Below, piece by piece: positions 17,068-25,066 of a stretch of 64,000 bases of DNA (its first letter is position 1; the number at the start of each line of letters is the position of its first letter). The DNA lies in contig NZ_CP131913.1 in the NCBI RefSeq assembly GCF_030704205.1, forward strand, positions 2,294,001 through 2,358,000, written 5' to 3'. The notes beneath the pieces were generated by a model that saw only the letters and a program-made list of their open reading frames with translations, was not told the DNA's origin and did no database searches. The translations under genes and the position numbers were made by a program. Source of the stretch: Halomonas alkalicola (GTDB taxonomy: Bacteria; Pseudomonadota; Gammaproteobacteria; Pseudomonadales; Halomonadaceae).

Positions 17068-18608
17068 GCGTTCAGCTCCTTGCGCAGGTGTCGCTTGAGA
17101 ATCTTGCCGGCGGTGCTCTTGGGCAGGGCGTCGGCGAAGAGCACGCGCTTGGGCACCTTGTAGGGCGCCATGACGCACTTCGCATGGGCGATCAGCGCCT
17201 CCTCGCTCACCTGCTCGCCCTCCTTGAGCACCACCACGGCGGTGATCGCCTCGATCCACCTCTCGTCGGGCAGGCCGATCACCGCCACCTCGGAGACGGC
17301 GGGGTGCTGGAACAGCCCCTCCTCCACCTCGCGGCTGGCCACCACCACGCCGCCGGTATTGATGACGTCCTTGATGCGATCGACGATGTAGAGGTAGCCC
17401 GCCTCGTCGAAGTAGCCCACGTCGCCGGAGTGGAACCAGCCGCCGAGGAAGGCCTCCTCGGTCATCTCCGGCTTGTCCCAGTAGCCGGTGAGCAGCTGGG
17501 GCGAGCGGTGGACGATCTCGCCGTGCTCCCCGGGGGCGACGTCGTTCATCTCGGCGTCGACGATGCGGGTCTCCACGGTGAGGATCGGGCGGCCCGCCGA
17601 GGCTGGCCGCGCGCCGTGCTCCTCCGGGCGCAGCACCGTGGCCAGGGGGGCGATTTCGCTCTGGCCGTAGCAGTTGTAGAGCCCCACGCCGGGGATTCGC
17701 TGGCGCAGCTCCTCCAGCACCGGCACCGGCATGATGGAGGCGCCGTAGTAGGCCTTCTTCAGGCGGCTGAGGTTGGAGCGTGCGAAGTCGGGGTGGCGCA
17801 GCAGGCTGATCCACACCGTGGGCGGGGCGAAGAAGGAGGCGATGCCCTGGCGGCTGATCTGGGCCAGGCAGTCGTCCGGCAGCGGCGCCTCGCGCAGGTG
17901 CACCGGCGCCCCCAGCAGCAGCGCCGGCATCAGGAAGACGTGCATCTGGGCGGAGTGGTAGAGCGGCAGGGCGGCCAGCATCGGCTCGTCGCCCTTGAGG
18001 TCCAGCTCCACCATGCAGGCCAGGTACTCGGCGAGCAGCGCCTGGTGGGTCATCATCGCCGCCTTGGGGGCGGCGGTGGTGCCGGAGGTGTAGAGCAGCT
18101 GGGCAAGGCTTGCGCCCTCCACGGCTACCTCCGGCTCGGCGGCGCTGCCCTCGCCGGTGGCCGTGGCCAGCACATCGAAGCCGCTGCTCTCCCCCGCATG
18201 GAGGGTGCCCGATAGCGCCAGCGCCCTGCCCCTGGTGGCGGCGGCCACGGTGTCGGCCAGGCTGAGGTCGCTGAGCAGGCCGGCGGCGCCGGACTGCTCG
18301 AGGATGTAGCCGAGCTCGTCGGCGGTCAGGGCGTAGTTCACCGGCACGTGCACCAGGCCGGCGCGGGTCGCCGCCAGCCAGGCGATCACGTAGGCATCGG
18401 AGTTCTTGCCGTAGACCGCCAGGCGGTCGCCGGGGGCGAGGCCGGCGCCGAGCAGGGCATTGGCCACGCGGTTCACGGCCCGGTTGAGCGCGGCATAGGT
18501 CCACTGGCGGTCATGGAAGGCCAGGGCCAGCTGGTCGCCGTGCTTGCGGGCGCTGCGGTTGAGGGCGGCGCCGATGGTGTTCTGCTGGATCTTCGGGTTG
18601 AGGCTCAT
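17064..18608 (-). CDS. AMP-forming acyl-CoA synthetase / ligase
   Basis: 514-aa adenylate-forming ligase, intact, unlike the one at 13-14.7 kb. Motifs are LYTSGTTAAPKAAMM near residue 170, YNCYGQSE near residue 310, GGWFHSGDVGYFD, VDRIKDVINTGG and the catalytic C-terminal lysine in STAGKILKRHLRK. The Gly of the usual TSGTTGxPK loop is replaced by Ala. It loads coenzyme A on a fatty or other carboxylic acid for the dehydrogenase encoded immediately downstream. The start at 18608 follows a 12-base gap from the Liv-type binding-protein gene. Confidence 0.92.
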   Translation of the reverse strand: MSLNPKIQQNTIGAALNRSARKHGDQLALAFHDRQWTYAALNRAVNRVANALLGAGLAPGDRLAVYGKNSDAYVIAWLAATRAGLVHVPVNYALTADELGYILEQSGAAGLLSDLSLADTVAAATRGRALALSGTLHAGESSGFDVLATATGEGSAAEPEVAVEGASLAQLLYTSGTTAAPKAAMMTHQALLAEYLACMVELDLKGDEPMLAALPLYHSAQMHVFLMPALLLGAPVHLREAPLPDDCLAQISRQGIASFFAPPTVWISLLRHPDFARSNLSRLKKAYYGASIMPVPVLEELRQRIPGVGLYNCYGQSEIAPLATVLRPEEHGARPASAGRPILTVETRIVDAEMNDVAPGEHGEIVHRSPQLLTGYWDKPEMTEEAFLGGWFHSGDVGYFDEAGYLYIVDRIKDVINTGGVVVASREVEEGLFQHPAVSEVAVIGLPDERWIEAITAVVVLKEGEQVSEEALIAHAKCVMAPYKVPKRVLFADALPKSTAGKILKRHLRKELNA

Positions 18609-18620
18609 GTCGTTCCCCCC

Positions 18621-19844
18621 TCAGGCGCCGTTGTTGACCAGGTGGCACTGGCTGTCGGACAGCGGGCGGAAGGCCTCCTCGGCGGGGATAGTGCGCACCA
18701 GCCGGAAGAGGTCGTCCTCGTCGACCGCCTCCTCCGGCGACTTCACCTCCACCAGGTACATGTCGTGCACCATGCGGCCGTCTTCACGGATATAGCCGCC
18801 GGTGGCGAAGATGTCGTTGATCGGCGTGGCGGCCATCTGCTCGCGTACCGCCTGGGCCTCGTCGGTGCCGATGGCGTCGACCGCCTGCAGATAGTGCAGG
18901 GTGCTGGAGTAGAGGCCGGCGTGGACCATGGTCGGCATGCTGCCGGTGCGCTCGCGGAAGCGCTCGGCCCAGGCGCGGGACTCCTCGTCGCGGTCGTAGA
19001 ACCAGGCCTTGGTGAACTGCAGGCCCTGGGCATCCTCGAGGCCGATGCTGCGGATATCGGTGCTGAACAGCACCATGCCGGCCAGGATCTGGCCCGCCTG
19101 GGTGATGCCGAACTCGCTGGCGGTGGCAATGGCGTTGATGGTGTCGCCACCGGCGTTGTTCAGCGCGATCACATCGGCCCCGGAGGCCTGGGCCTGGAGC
19201 ATGAAGGAGGAGAAGTCGGTGCTCGGGAAGGGGTGGCGCGCCTTGCCCACGATGGTGCCGCCGTTCTCGAGGACCACCCGCTCCACGTCGCTCTCCAGGG
19301 CGTGGCCGAAGGAGTAGTCGGCGCTGAGCAGGTACCAGTTGGGGTTGCCCTCCTGGGTGATGGCGCGGGCGGTGCCGTTGGACATCGCCCAGGTGTCGTA
19401 GACCCAGTGGATATGGTTGGGCGAGCAGCTCTCGTTGGTCACCCCGGAGGAGACGGCGCCGTTGACCAGCCCCAGGCGGTTCTCCTCCTCCAGCAGGCGC
19501 ACGGCGGCCAGGGTGACCGATGAGGCCACCAGGCCGGTGACCATGTCGACGTTGCGCTCGTCGATCCACTCGCGCACGACGCTGGAGCCCACGTCGGCGC
19601 TGTTGCGGTCGTCGGCGCTGAACACCACGATGTCGGCGCCGGCCACGCTGCCGCCGACGTCCTCGATGGCCATCTGGATGGCATCGAGCCCCAGGGGGCC
19701 GATGGGGTCGCGGTAGACGCCGGACATGTCGGCCAGGTAGCCGATGCGGATCTCGTTGTCGGTGATCTCGGTGGCACCCGCCTGGGAGGCGAGCAGGACG
19801 GAGGCGGCGAGGGTGCCCAGGGCAAACTGACGGGTCTTGATCAT
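18621..19844 (-). CDS. Branched-chain amino-acid-type ABC transporter substrate-binding protein
   Basis: 407-aa periplasmic receptor of the LivK/urea/aromatic-acid group (type 1 periplasmic fold). A signal peptide covers about residues 1-24 (cleaved after SQAGA). The mature start EIRIGYLADMSGVYRD is the usual first strand. It lacks its own permease and ATPases here; the liv genes at 59-63 kb could serve it. Upstream of the acyl-CoA synthetase on the same strand by 12 bases, it may bring in the acid that the cluster degrades. That link is inference from gene order. Confidence 0.88.
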   Translation of the reverse strand: MIKTRQFALGTLAASVLLASQAGATEITDNEIRIGYLADMSGVYRDPIGPLGLDAIQMAIEDVGGSVAGADIVVFSADDRNSADVGSSVVREWIDERNVDMVTGLVASSVTLAAVRLLEEENRLGLVNGAVSSGVTNESCSPNHIHWVYDTWAMSNGTARAITQEGNPNWYLLSADYSFGHALESDVERVVLENGGTIVGKARHPFPSTDFSSFMLQAQASGADVIALNNAGGDTINAIATASEFGITQAGQILAGMVLFSTDIRSIGLEDAQGLQFTKAWFYDRDEESRAWAERFRERTGSMPTMVHAGLYSSTLHYLQAVDAIGTDEAQAVREQMAATPINDIFATGGYIREDGRMVHDMYLVEVKSPEEAVDEDDLFRLVRTIPAEEAFRPLSDSQCHLVNNGA

Positions 19845-20072
19845 GGAGAGGCCTTTGCGTGGTCGCGTTGTTGTTGTGCGTCTCTTCCGGTGCGCCGAGG
19901 CCGGCGCCCGACACCCATGGTAGGGGCAAAGGCCGGGCCGGAATTGACCTATCGAGCCAGAGTTTTTGCATTTCGTGCCAATCTGGCGGGCGCTTTTATC
20001 AAGCAGGCAAACGAAAGGGGCCGGATGCCGACATAACCGGCCAGGCGGGAGAAGGGGTGCCGTAAACGTCAA

Positions 20073-20092
20073 GGGGCGCCCGAAGGCGCCCC
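20073..20092 (-). terminator. Stem-loop downstream of znuA
   Basis: GGGGCGCC-CGAA-GGCGCCCC is an 8-bp perfect stem with a tetraloop, 27 bases after the znuA stop. Only a short T-containing tract follows on the minus strand, so it may be a weak or factor-assisted terminator of the zinc operon. Confidence 0.6.
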
Positions 20093-20118
20093 CTGTGCGT
20101 TGCCGCCGAGTCTTGCGC

Positions 20119-21168
20119 TCAGTGGCGATGGCCGTGGCCATGATCGTCGTGGTCGTGGTCGTGGTCGTCGTGGCCATCGTGGCCATGGTCGTCATGGCCG
20201 GGCTGGGCCAGGGCGTCATGCAGGGTCTGGGCGTTGTGGCGCATCATGCCCAGGTAGGTGCTGGCCTCGCCTTCCGCGGCCAGGGCGTCGGCGTAGAGGG
20301 TGCCGGCGATGGCCAGGCCGGTCTCCTCGGCGAGCTGGTTGATGATCGCCGGGCTGGTCATGTTCTCGTGGAACAGCGCCTGGACGTTCTGCTCGCGGAT
20401 CACGTCGATCAGCCGCGCCATGTTGGCCGCGCTCGGCTCCGCCTCGGTGGAGAGACCCACCGGCGAGAGGAAGCGCAGGCCGTAGGCGTGGGCGAAGTAG
20501 CCGAAGGAGTCGTGGCCGGTGATCACGCTGGTGGAGGCGGGAATCTCGCCGAGCAGGCGACGCATCTCCTCGTCCATGGCCTGGATCTCGGCAATGTAGC
20601 GTTCCGCGTTCTCGCGATAGGCGGCCGCGTTGTCCGGGTCAGCCTCGATCAGGCCGTCGCGGATATTGGCCACGTAGATCTTGCCCATGGCCAGGTCCTG
20701 CCAGCCGTGGGGGTCCTGGTCGCCATGGTCATGGTCATCATGGCCGTCGTGGTCGTCGTGACCGTGGTCGTCGTGGCCGTGATCGTCGTGGCCGTGGGCA
20801 TGGCCATGGTCGTGGCCGTGATACGCCAGCTTGCGGATCCCCTCGGTGGTGGTCACCAGCGGGCCGGCGTAGTCGCTCGCGTCGATCAGGCGCTCCATCC
20901 AGCCCTCGAACTGCAGGCCGTTGAAGACCACCAGGTCGGCCTCGGCCAGGGCGCGGGCGTCGGTGGGGCGCGGCGAGTAGACGTGGGCGTCGCTGTCGGG
21001 GCCCACCAGCGAGGTCACCTCGACGTGCTCGCCGCCGACGTTCTCGATCATGTCGGCGAGGATGCTGAAGCTGGTGACCACCTGCACGCGCTCGGCGGCG
21101 AAGGCGGTGGGCAGGGCCAGCAGGGCGGAGACGCCGAGCAGGGCGGCGGAGGCGTTCACGATGCGCAT
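20119..21168 (-). CDS. znuA: High-affinity zinc ABC transporter substrate-binding protein
   Basis: 349-aa periplasmic zinc receptor with signal peptide (cleavage after AFA near residue 24). Family ligands are His in DAHVYSPRP, His in DPHGWQD and His in VITGHDSFGYF; histidine at the third site marks zinc rather than manganese. Two very His/Asp-rich stretches stand out: a loop of roughly 45 residues near 125-165, the usual ZnuA loop, and a C-terminal tail of about 25 residues, which is less usual. It is last in the zinc operon, 42 bases after znuB. GAGGA precedes the start. Confidence 0.94.
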   Translation of the reverse strand: MRIVNASAALLGVSALLALPTAFAAERVQVVTSFSILADMIENVGGEHVEVTSLVGPDSDAHVYSPRPTDARALAEADLVVFNGLQFEGWMERLIDASDYAGPLVTTTEGIRKLAYHGHDHGHAHGHDDHGHDDHGHDDHDGHDDHDHGDQDPHGWQDLAMGKIYVANIRDGLIEADPDNAAAYRENAERYIAEIQAMDEEMRRLLGEIPASTSVITGHDSFGYFAHAYGLRFLSPVGLSTEAEPSAANMARLIDVIREQNVQALFHENMTSPAIINQLAEETGLAIAGTLYADALAAEGEASTYLGMMRHNAQTLHDALAQPGHDDHGHDGHDDHDHDHDDHGHGHRH

Positions 21169-21210
21169 GGGGCAGGGGTCCTCGAGTGTGTATCGGTGGA
21201 GTCGGAGGCG

Positions 21211-22101
21211 TCAGTGGGATTCAGGAGCGCCCGGGGGGGCGGCGCGGCGCTGCAGGCGCTCGCGCAGGCTGTGGTGGCGGCCCAGCAGCGCCGAGAGCAG
21301 GTAGGCCGCGCCGGCCAGCAGGATGATCGCCGGGCCCGAGGGCAGGCTCAGATGGTAGGAGAGCAGCAGCCCACCGGTGCTGGCGACCAGGGCGATGGCC
21401 ACGGCGATGCCGATCAGCCCCTCCAGGCGCTTGCTCCAGAAGCGCGCCGTGGTGGCCGGCAGCATCATCAGGCCCACCGCCATCAGGGTGCCAAGGGTCT
21501 GGAAGCCGGCGGTGAGGTTGAGCACCACCAGGCCCAGGAAGATGCCGTGGATCAGCCCGCTGTGCAGTCCCTGGCCGCGCAGGAAGAGTGGGTCCAGGCA
21601 CTCCACCACCAGGGCGCGGAAGATCACCGCCAGGGTCACCACGATCAGGCTGCTGATGGCGGCGATCAGCACCAGGGCGGTGGTGTTCACGGCCAGGATC
21701 GAGCCGAACAGCACGTGGGTGAGGTCCACGCTGCTGCCGCCCAGCGAGACCAGCATCACCCCGGCGGCCAGGGAGATCAGGAAGAAGCTGGCCATGGCGG
21801 AGTCCTCGCGATGGCCGGTCATCTGGGAGACGCTGCCGGCCAGCACCGCCACCAGCAGGCCCGAGAGCACCCCGCCCAGGCTCATGATCGGCAGCGAGAA
21901 GCCGGCGAACAGGAAGCCCAGCGCCACGCCGGGCAGGATGGCGTGGGCCATGGCGTCGCCGATCAGGCTCATGCCGCGCAGCATCAGGAAGACCCCCAGC
22001 GGCGGGGCGGCCAGCGACAGCGCCAGCCCCGCCACCAGGGCGCGCCTCATGAAGCCGTAGTCGAAGGGGGCGAGCAGCCAGGCGTCAAGCAGTTCCAGCA
22101 T
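21211..22101 (-). CDS. znuB: Zinc ABC transporter permease
   Basis: 296-aa ABC-3 family membrane permease with about eight hydrophobic segments. Conserved stretches are GFMRRALVAGLALSLAAPPL at the start, LIGDAMAHAILPGVALGFLF near residue 50 and GLMMLPATTARFW near residue 190. The start overlaps the znuC 3' end by 17 bases. With ZnuC and ZnuA it forms the zinc importer. Confidence 0.94.
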   Translation of the reverse strand: MLELLDAWLLAPFDYGFMRRALVAGLALSLAAPPLGVFLMLRGMSLIGDAMAHAILPGVALGFLFAGFSLPIMSLGGVLSGLLVAVLAGSVSQMTGHREDSAMASFFLISLAAGVMLVSLGGSSVDLTHVLFGSILAVNTTALVLIAAISSLIVVTLAVIFRALVVECLDPLFLRGQGLHSGLIHGIFLGLVVLNLTAGFQTLGTLMAVGLMMLPATTARFWSKRLEGLIGIAVAIALVASTGGLLLSYHLSLPSGPAIILLAGAAYLLSALLGRHHSLRERLQRRAAPPGAPESH

Positions 22102-22819
22102 GCAGGGTATCCGGGAAGGTGAAGGGCAGGCGCGGCGCCCGGGGCGGCTGGCCGGCGTAGCGTTCGAGCAGCGATTCCGGGCTGGCCCAGCGGCCGTGGC
22201 CGCCGGCCAGCAGCAGCACGTCGTCGGCCAGGCGGGCGAGCTGCTCCATGTCGTGGAGCACCACGATGATGGTGGCGCCCTCGCGGGCCATGTCGCGCAG
22301 CACGTCCATCAGCACGTCGACGGTCTCGATGTCGACATTGGCGAAGGGCTCGTCGAGCAGCAGCAGCTCGGCCTCCTGCATCAGGGTGCGGCCGAGCAGG
22401 GCGCGCTGGCGCTGGCCGCCGGAGAGCTCGCCCAACTGGCGGTGGGCCAGCTGGGAGATGCCCAGGCGGGCCATGATCTCGCGGCCGCGGCGGTAGTGGG
22501 CCGCACAGTAGCCCTTCAGCGCGCCGTGGCTGGGCCAGGTGCCGGTCATGATCAGCTCTTCCACGCTCATCGGGAAGGTGAGGTCCAGGGCCAGCTGCTG
22601 GGGCAGCCAGGCGCAGCGCTCCCGGGGCACCTGGCAGGCCACGCGGCCGGCCACCGGGCGCAGCATGCCCATGATGGCGCTGATCAGGGTGCTCTTGCCG
22701 GCGCCGTTGGCGCCGATCAGGGCGGTGATGGCGCCATCCTGGAAGCGGCCGTCCAGGTGCTCCAGCACGGTGCGCCCGCCCCGGGCGAGCTGCAGGTCCT
22801 CGAGCTGCAGGCGCGACAT
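22085..22819 (-). CDS. znuC: Zinc ABC transporter ATP-binding protein
   Basis: 244-aa ATPase. Walker A is GANGAGKSTL near residue 37, the signature is LSGGQRQR and Walker B is LLLLDEPFANVD with switch His in VLHDM. ATG 22819 overlaps the stop of the 50-codon ORF upstream (TGATG), so translation is probably coupled to it. A longer upstream reading on this frame is the shadow of that ORF. It energises ZnuB. Confidence 0.94.
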   Translation of the reverse strand: MSRLQLEDLQLARGGRTVLEHLDGRFQDGAITALIGANGAGKSTLISAIMGMLRPVAGRVACQVPRERCAWLPQQLALDLTFPMSVEELIMTGTWPSHGALKGYCAAHYRRGREIMARLGISQLAHRQLGELSGGQRQRALLGRTLMQEAELLLLDEPFANVDIETVDVLMDVLRDMAREGATIIVVLHDMEQLARLADDVLLLAGGHGRWASPESLLERYAGQPPRAPRLPFTFPDTLHAGTA

Positions 22820-22971
22820 CAGGACCACCACCCGGCGGCCCAGGAGACCGCCAGCCACAGGCCGGCCAGGGGCAGCGCCGCCGCCAGCAGCAGCCGGCGG
22901 GCAGCGGAGAGCGACATCAGCGAGAAGTGGCAGGGCCCTTCCGGGCGGTGCCGGTGTGCACGGTGTGCCAT
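22819..22971 (-). CDS. 50-aa His-rich single-span membrane peptide leading the zinc operon
   Basis: The N-terminal third is rich in His, Arg and one Cys (MAHRAHRHRPEGPCHFSLM), a possible metal-binding cytosolic segment; residues about 26-46 form one hydrophobic helix, and it ends AAGWWS. GGAGG sits eight bases before ATG 22971. The stop overlaps the znuC start as TGATG, the coupling used elsewhere in this operon. No family is recognised. Position just after the putative Zur site makes it the first translated gene. It could be a regulator or stabiliser of the transporter, or a leader ORF; function is unknown. Confidence 0.65.
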   Translation of the reverse strand: MAHRAHRHRPEGPCHFSLMSLSAARRLLLAAALPLAGLWLAVSWAAGWWS

Positions 22972-22997
22972 GGGGAAACCTCCGTCGGAATGGCGGA

Positions 22998-23012
22998 GGT
23001 TATAACATAACA
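22998..23012. promoter_or_regulatory. Candidate Zur box / promoter of the zinc operon
   Basis: On the minus strand TGTTATGTTATAACC matches one half and the core of the gammaproteobacterial Zur operator (ATGTTATA...ATAACAT type), with arms GTTAT and ATAAC around three bases. It lies 27 bases before the small-ORF start in an AT-rich island, the right place for zinc-dependent repression. Confidence 0.55.
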
Positions 23013-23057
23013 ATAGAGGCGCTGGCCACCGTCGCGAGAATGCTCCGGCGAGGGGCG

Positions 23058-23735
23058 TCAGTAGCGCAGCGCCACGCCCAGCTGGGCCGGCCCCACCAGC
23101 AGGGCGTACTCCCCCTCGAGATGCAGGTCGCCGAGGCTCACCCGGGCCGGCTGGAAGCGGTTCACCGCCGCCGTGGCCTGGCGCGGCTGGGTCTGCAGCT
23201 GCAGCTCGTTGATCAGCATGCCGGTGGCGAAGTTGATGGCGCCGTCGCGCTCTCGGCCATCGCCCACGGCGATCAGAATCCCCGCCGCGGTGTTCACGGC
23301 AAGAGACCCCAGGCGGGCCTCCCAGCTGCGGCGCCGCTGCTCCTCGGCGGCCACCGACTCCAGCAGCGCCCGGGCGGCGTCGATATCGCCCGGCTCGCCC
23401 GCGGAAAGCTCCCGGGCGGCGGCGGGATGGGGCTGGCGGTCGAGGAACATGCCGCCCAGCGCCAGGGCCGACTTCACCACGCCGACGCGGGCATCAAAGC
23501 GATCGTCACGGTCGCTCGCCTCGCTGGCCTGCCAGGCGTTGAGCGCCAGGCTGCCCGCGTAGATCGTCGTCCAGCTCGCCTGCCAGAGGTTGGCGTGGCG
23601 GGCGCCGTCATTCAGGGCGGCCTCATAGGCCTGCCATTCGCCGTCCGGCGCCTGGGCCAGGGCGGGCAGGGGCAGCAGCAGCCCGATCAGGCAGCAAAGG
23701 CGGGTGAGGCGAGTGAAGCGGGCGAGACGGGGCAT
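23058..23735 (-). CDS. Exported protein of unknown function
   Basis: 225-aa protein with a clear signal peptide (hydrophobic CLIGLLLPLPALAQA, cleavage about residue 28). The mature part is Ala-rich and mostly helical, with hydrophobic patches GILIAVGDGRERDGAINFATGMLIN and a C-terminus LVGPAQLGVALRY ending in aromatic residue, as in outer-membrane proteins. No family is recognised. GGAG precedes ATG 23735. It is encoded between the zinc operon and a divergent lipoprotein gene, with no evident functional link to either. Confidence 0.7.
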   Translation of the reverse strand: MPRLARFTRLTRLCCLIGLLLPLPALAQAPDGEWQAYEAALNDGARHANLWQASWTTIYAGSLALNAWQASEASDRDDRFDARVGVVKSALALGGMFLDRQPHPAAARELSAGEPGDIDAARALLESVAAEEQRRRSWEARLGSLAVNTAAGILIAVGDGRERDGAINFATGMLINELQLQTQPRQATAAVNRFQPARVSLGDLHLEGEYALLVGPAQLGVALRY

Positions 23736-23881
23736 GGCGATCTCCAGCGAATCGGGGCGCATCGGGACCCGGCCAGGGAAGCCTAGCACCGCCGGCCGGG
23801 GGGAGCCCACCGTCGCCCATCGGCAACGCCGCGCAGCGGCGGGCCGCGGTGAAGTGCTACGCTTCAGGCATCCTCACTGTC

Positions 23882-24949
23882 ATGGACGACCCCGGCATGC
23901 CCTCCCGTGCTTTCCTCTCCTTCCGCTCCCGCCTGTCGGGCCTTGTTTTTCCGGGACTTGTTTTTCCGCGTCGTGCTTTTCCGCGCCTGGGCCTGCCGGG
24001 CCTCGGTCTGCTGGCTGCGCTGGGGCTCTCCGGCTGCGACGCCTTCGATGGCGGCGAGGTCTCCTCGCCCTACTCCGACCCCTACGCCACCGGCCAGGAG
24101 TTTTCCGGCAAAGAGTTCGCCGGCGAGGCCATGGTGCGCCAGGCCGACCTGGCCGGTGCCGCCCGGGTCCCGGAGGCCGGCGGGAAGGCGGACGCCTCGC
24201 GCATCGAGGAGCGGCGCCTCTATCAGCTGCAGTTCGATGCCGCCGAGGCGCTGGTGGCCGCCTACCAGGAGGTTCACGAGGCCTGCCTGGCCATGCGCGG
24301 CTGCCAGGTGGAGCAGGGGCGGCTCGGCACCCCGCGGCAGGGGCTGGCCAGCGGCAATCTGGTGATGCGCATCGACCGCGACCGGGTCGACGAGGCAGAG
24401 CCGGTGCAGCGCCTCGGCGATTCCCCGGCGCTCAGCGGCGTGGAGATCACCCGCGAGGACCGTACCCAGCAGATGATCGACCTGGAGGCGCGCCTGGCCC
24501 AGCAGGTGGTGCTGCGCGAACGGCTCGCCGAGCTGGCCCAGGAGGGGCGCGGCTTCAGCGAGCGGCGCATCCAGGACCTGCTGCAGGTGGAGCGGGAGCT
24601 GGCCCGGGTGCAGGGCGAGATCGAGTCGATGCAGGGCCGCCAGCGCCATCTCTCCCGGGTCACCGAGAGCGTCTCGGTGACCGCCAGCTTCCATCAGCAG
24701 CGCTGGGTCGAGCCCCATCAGCACGGTCCCCTGGCCCCGCTGTGGCGCGCCCTGGACCGCAGCGTCAGCCTGTTCTTCGAGTCGGTGGGCCAGGTGATCC
24801 TGGTGGTGGTCTTCCTGACGCCCTGGCTGGTGCTGGGCATTCCCGCACTGTGGCTGCTCACCCGGCTGTGGCGCCCGGTGCGCCGCGGTTTCGGCCGCCT
24901 GGGCCAGCGCCGCCGCGCGCGGCGGGCCGCTTCGCAGGACGACACCTGA
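23882..24949 (+). CDS. DUF4349 domain lipoprotein
   Basis: About 355 residues. A long N-terminus rich in Phe-Pro and Leu-Gly ends in lipobox ALGLSGC. Residues about 90-300 form the DUF4349 region, with VMRIDRDRVDEAEPVQRLGD and a long helical stretch QMIDLEARLAQQVVLRERLAEL through RVQGEIESMQGRQRHLS that looks like a coiled coil. One membrane helix (VILVVVFLTPWLVLGIPALWLL) follows near the C-terminus, then a basic tail. Family members are envelope proteins of unknown role. The start is uncertain (ATG at 23849, 23882 or 23897); none has a strong ribosome site. Confidence 0.8.
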   Translation: MDDPGMPSRAFLSFRSRLSGLVFPGLVFPRRAFPRLGLPGLGLLAALGLSGCDAFDGGEVSSPYSDPYATGQEFSGKEFAGEAMVRQADLAGAARVPEAGGKADASRIEERRLYQLQFDAAEALVAAYQEVHEACLAMRGCQVEQGRLGTPRQGLASGNLVMRIDRDRVDEAEPVQRLGDSPALSGVEITREDRTQQMIDLEARLAQQVVLRERLAELAQEGRGFSERRIQDLLQVERELARVQGEIESMQGRQRHLSRVTESVSVTASFHQQRWVEPHQHGPLAPLWRALDRSVSLFFESVGQVILVVVFLTPWLVLGIPALWLLTRLWRPVRRGFGRLGQRRRARRAASQDDT

Positions 24950-24963
24950 CGGTTAAGATGCGC

Positions 24964-24985
24964 ATGTCATCAAAGTGTCACATAG
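24964..24985 (+). promoter_or_regulatory. Pho box upstream of the phosphate transporter genes
   Basis: TGTCATCAAAGTGTCACATAG holds TGTCA twice in direct orientation 11 bp apart, the PhoB binding arrangement. A second, weaker pair (GTCACGTAACCGTCACGAA, also 11-bp spaced) lies at 25018-25036, just before the NptA-like start. Together they suggest PhoB-activated expression under phosphate limitation. Confidence 0.6.
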
Positions 24986-25066
24986 TGGCGCTACGTTGCG
25001 CCCACTGACACGGAATCGTCACGTAACCGTCACGAAGGGACCGTTCACCTACACGGCAGACCGCTA

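Noticed and set aside
14575..17163. 862-residue plus-strand frame over the acyl-CoA genes
   Set aside because: It is antisense to thiolase, dehydrogenase and ligase genes that carry full active-site motifs.
20140..20820. GTGGTC-type microsatellite arrays
   Set aside because: They are the codons of the two His/Asp-rich segments of ZnuA, a known property of the family, not independent repeats.
19966..22122. 718-residue plus-strand frame over the zinc operon
   Set aside because: It is antisense to znuA and znuB, with a valine-repeat stretch produced by the reversed His/Asp codons of ZnuA.
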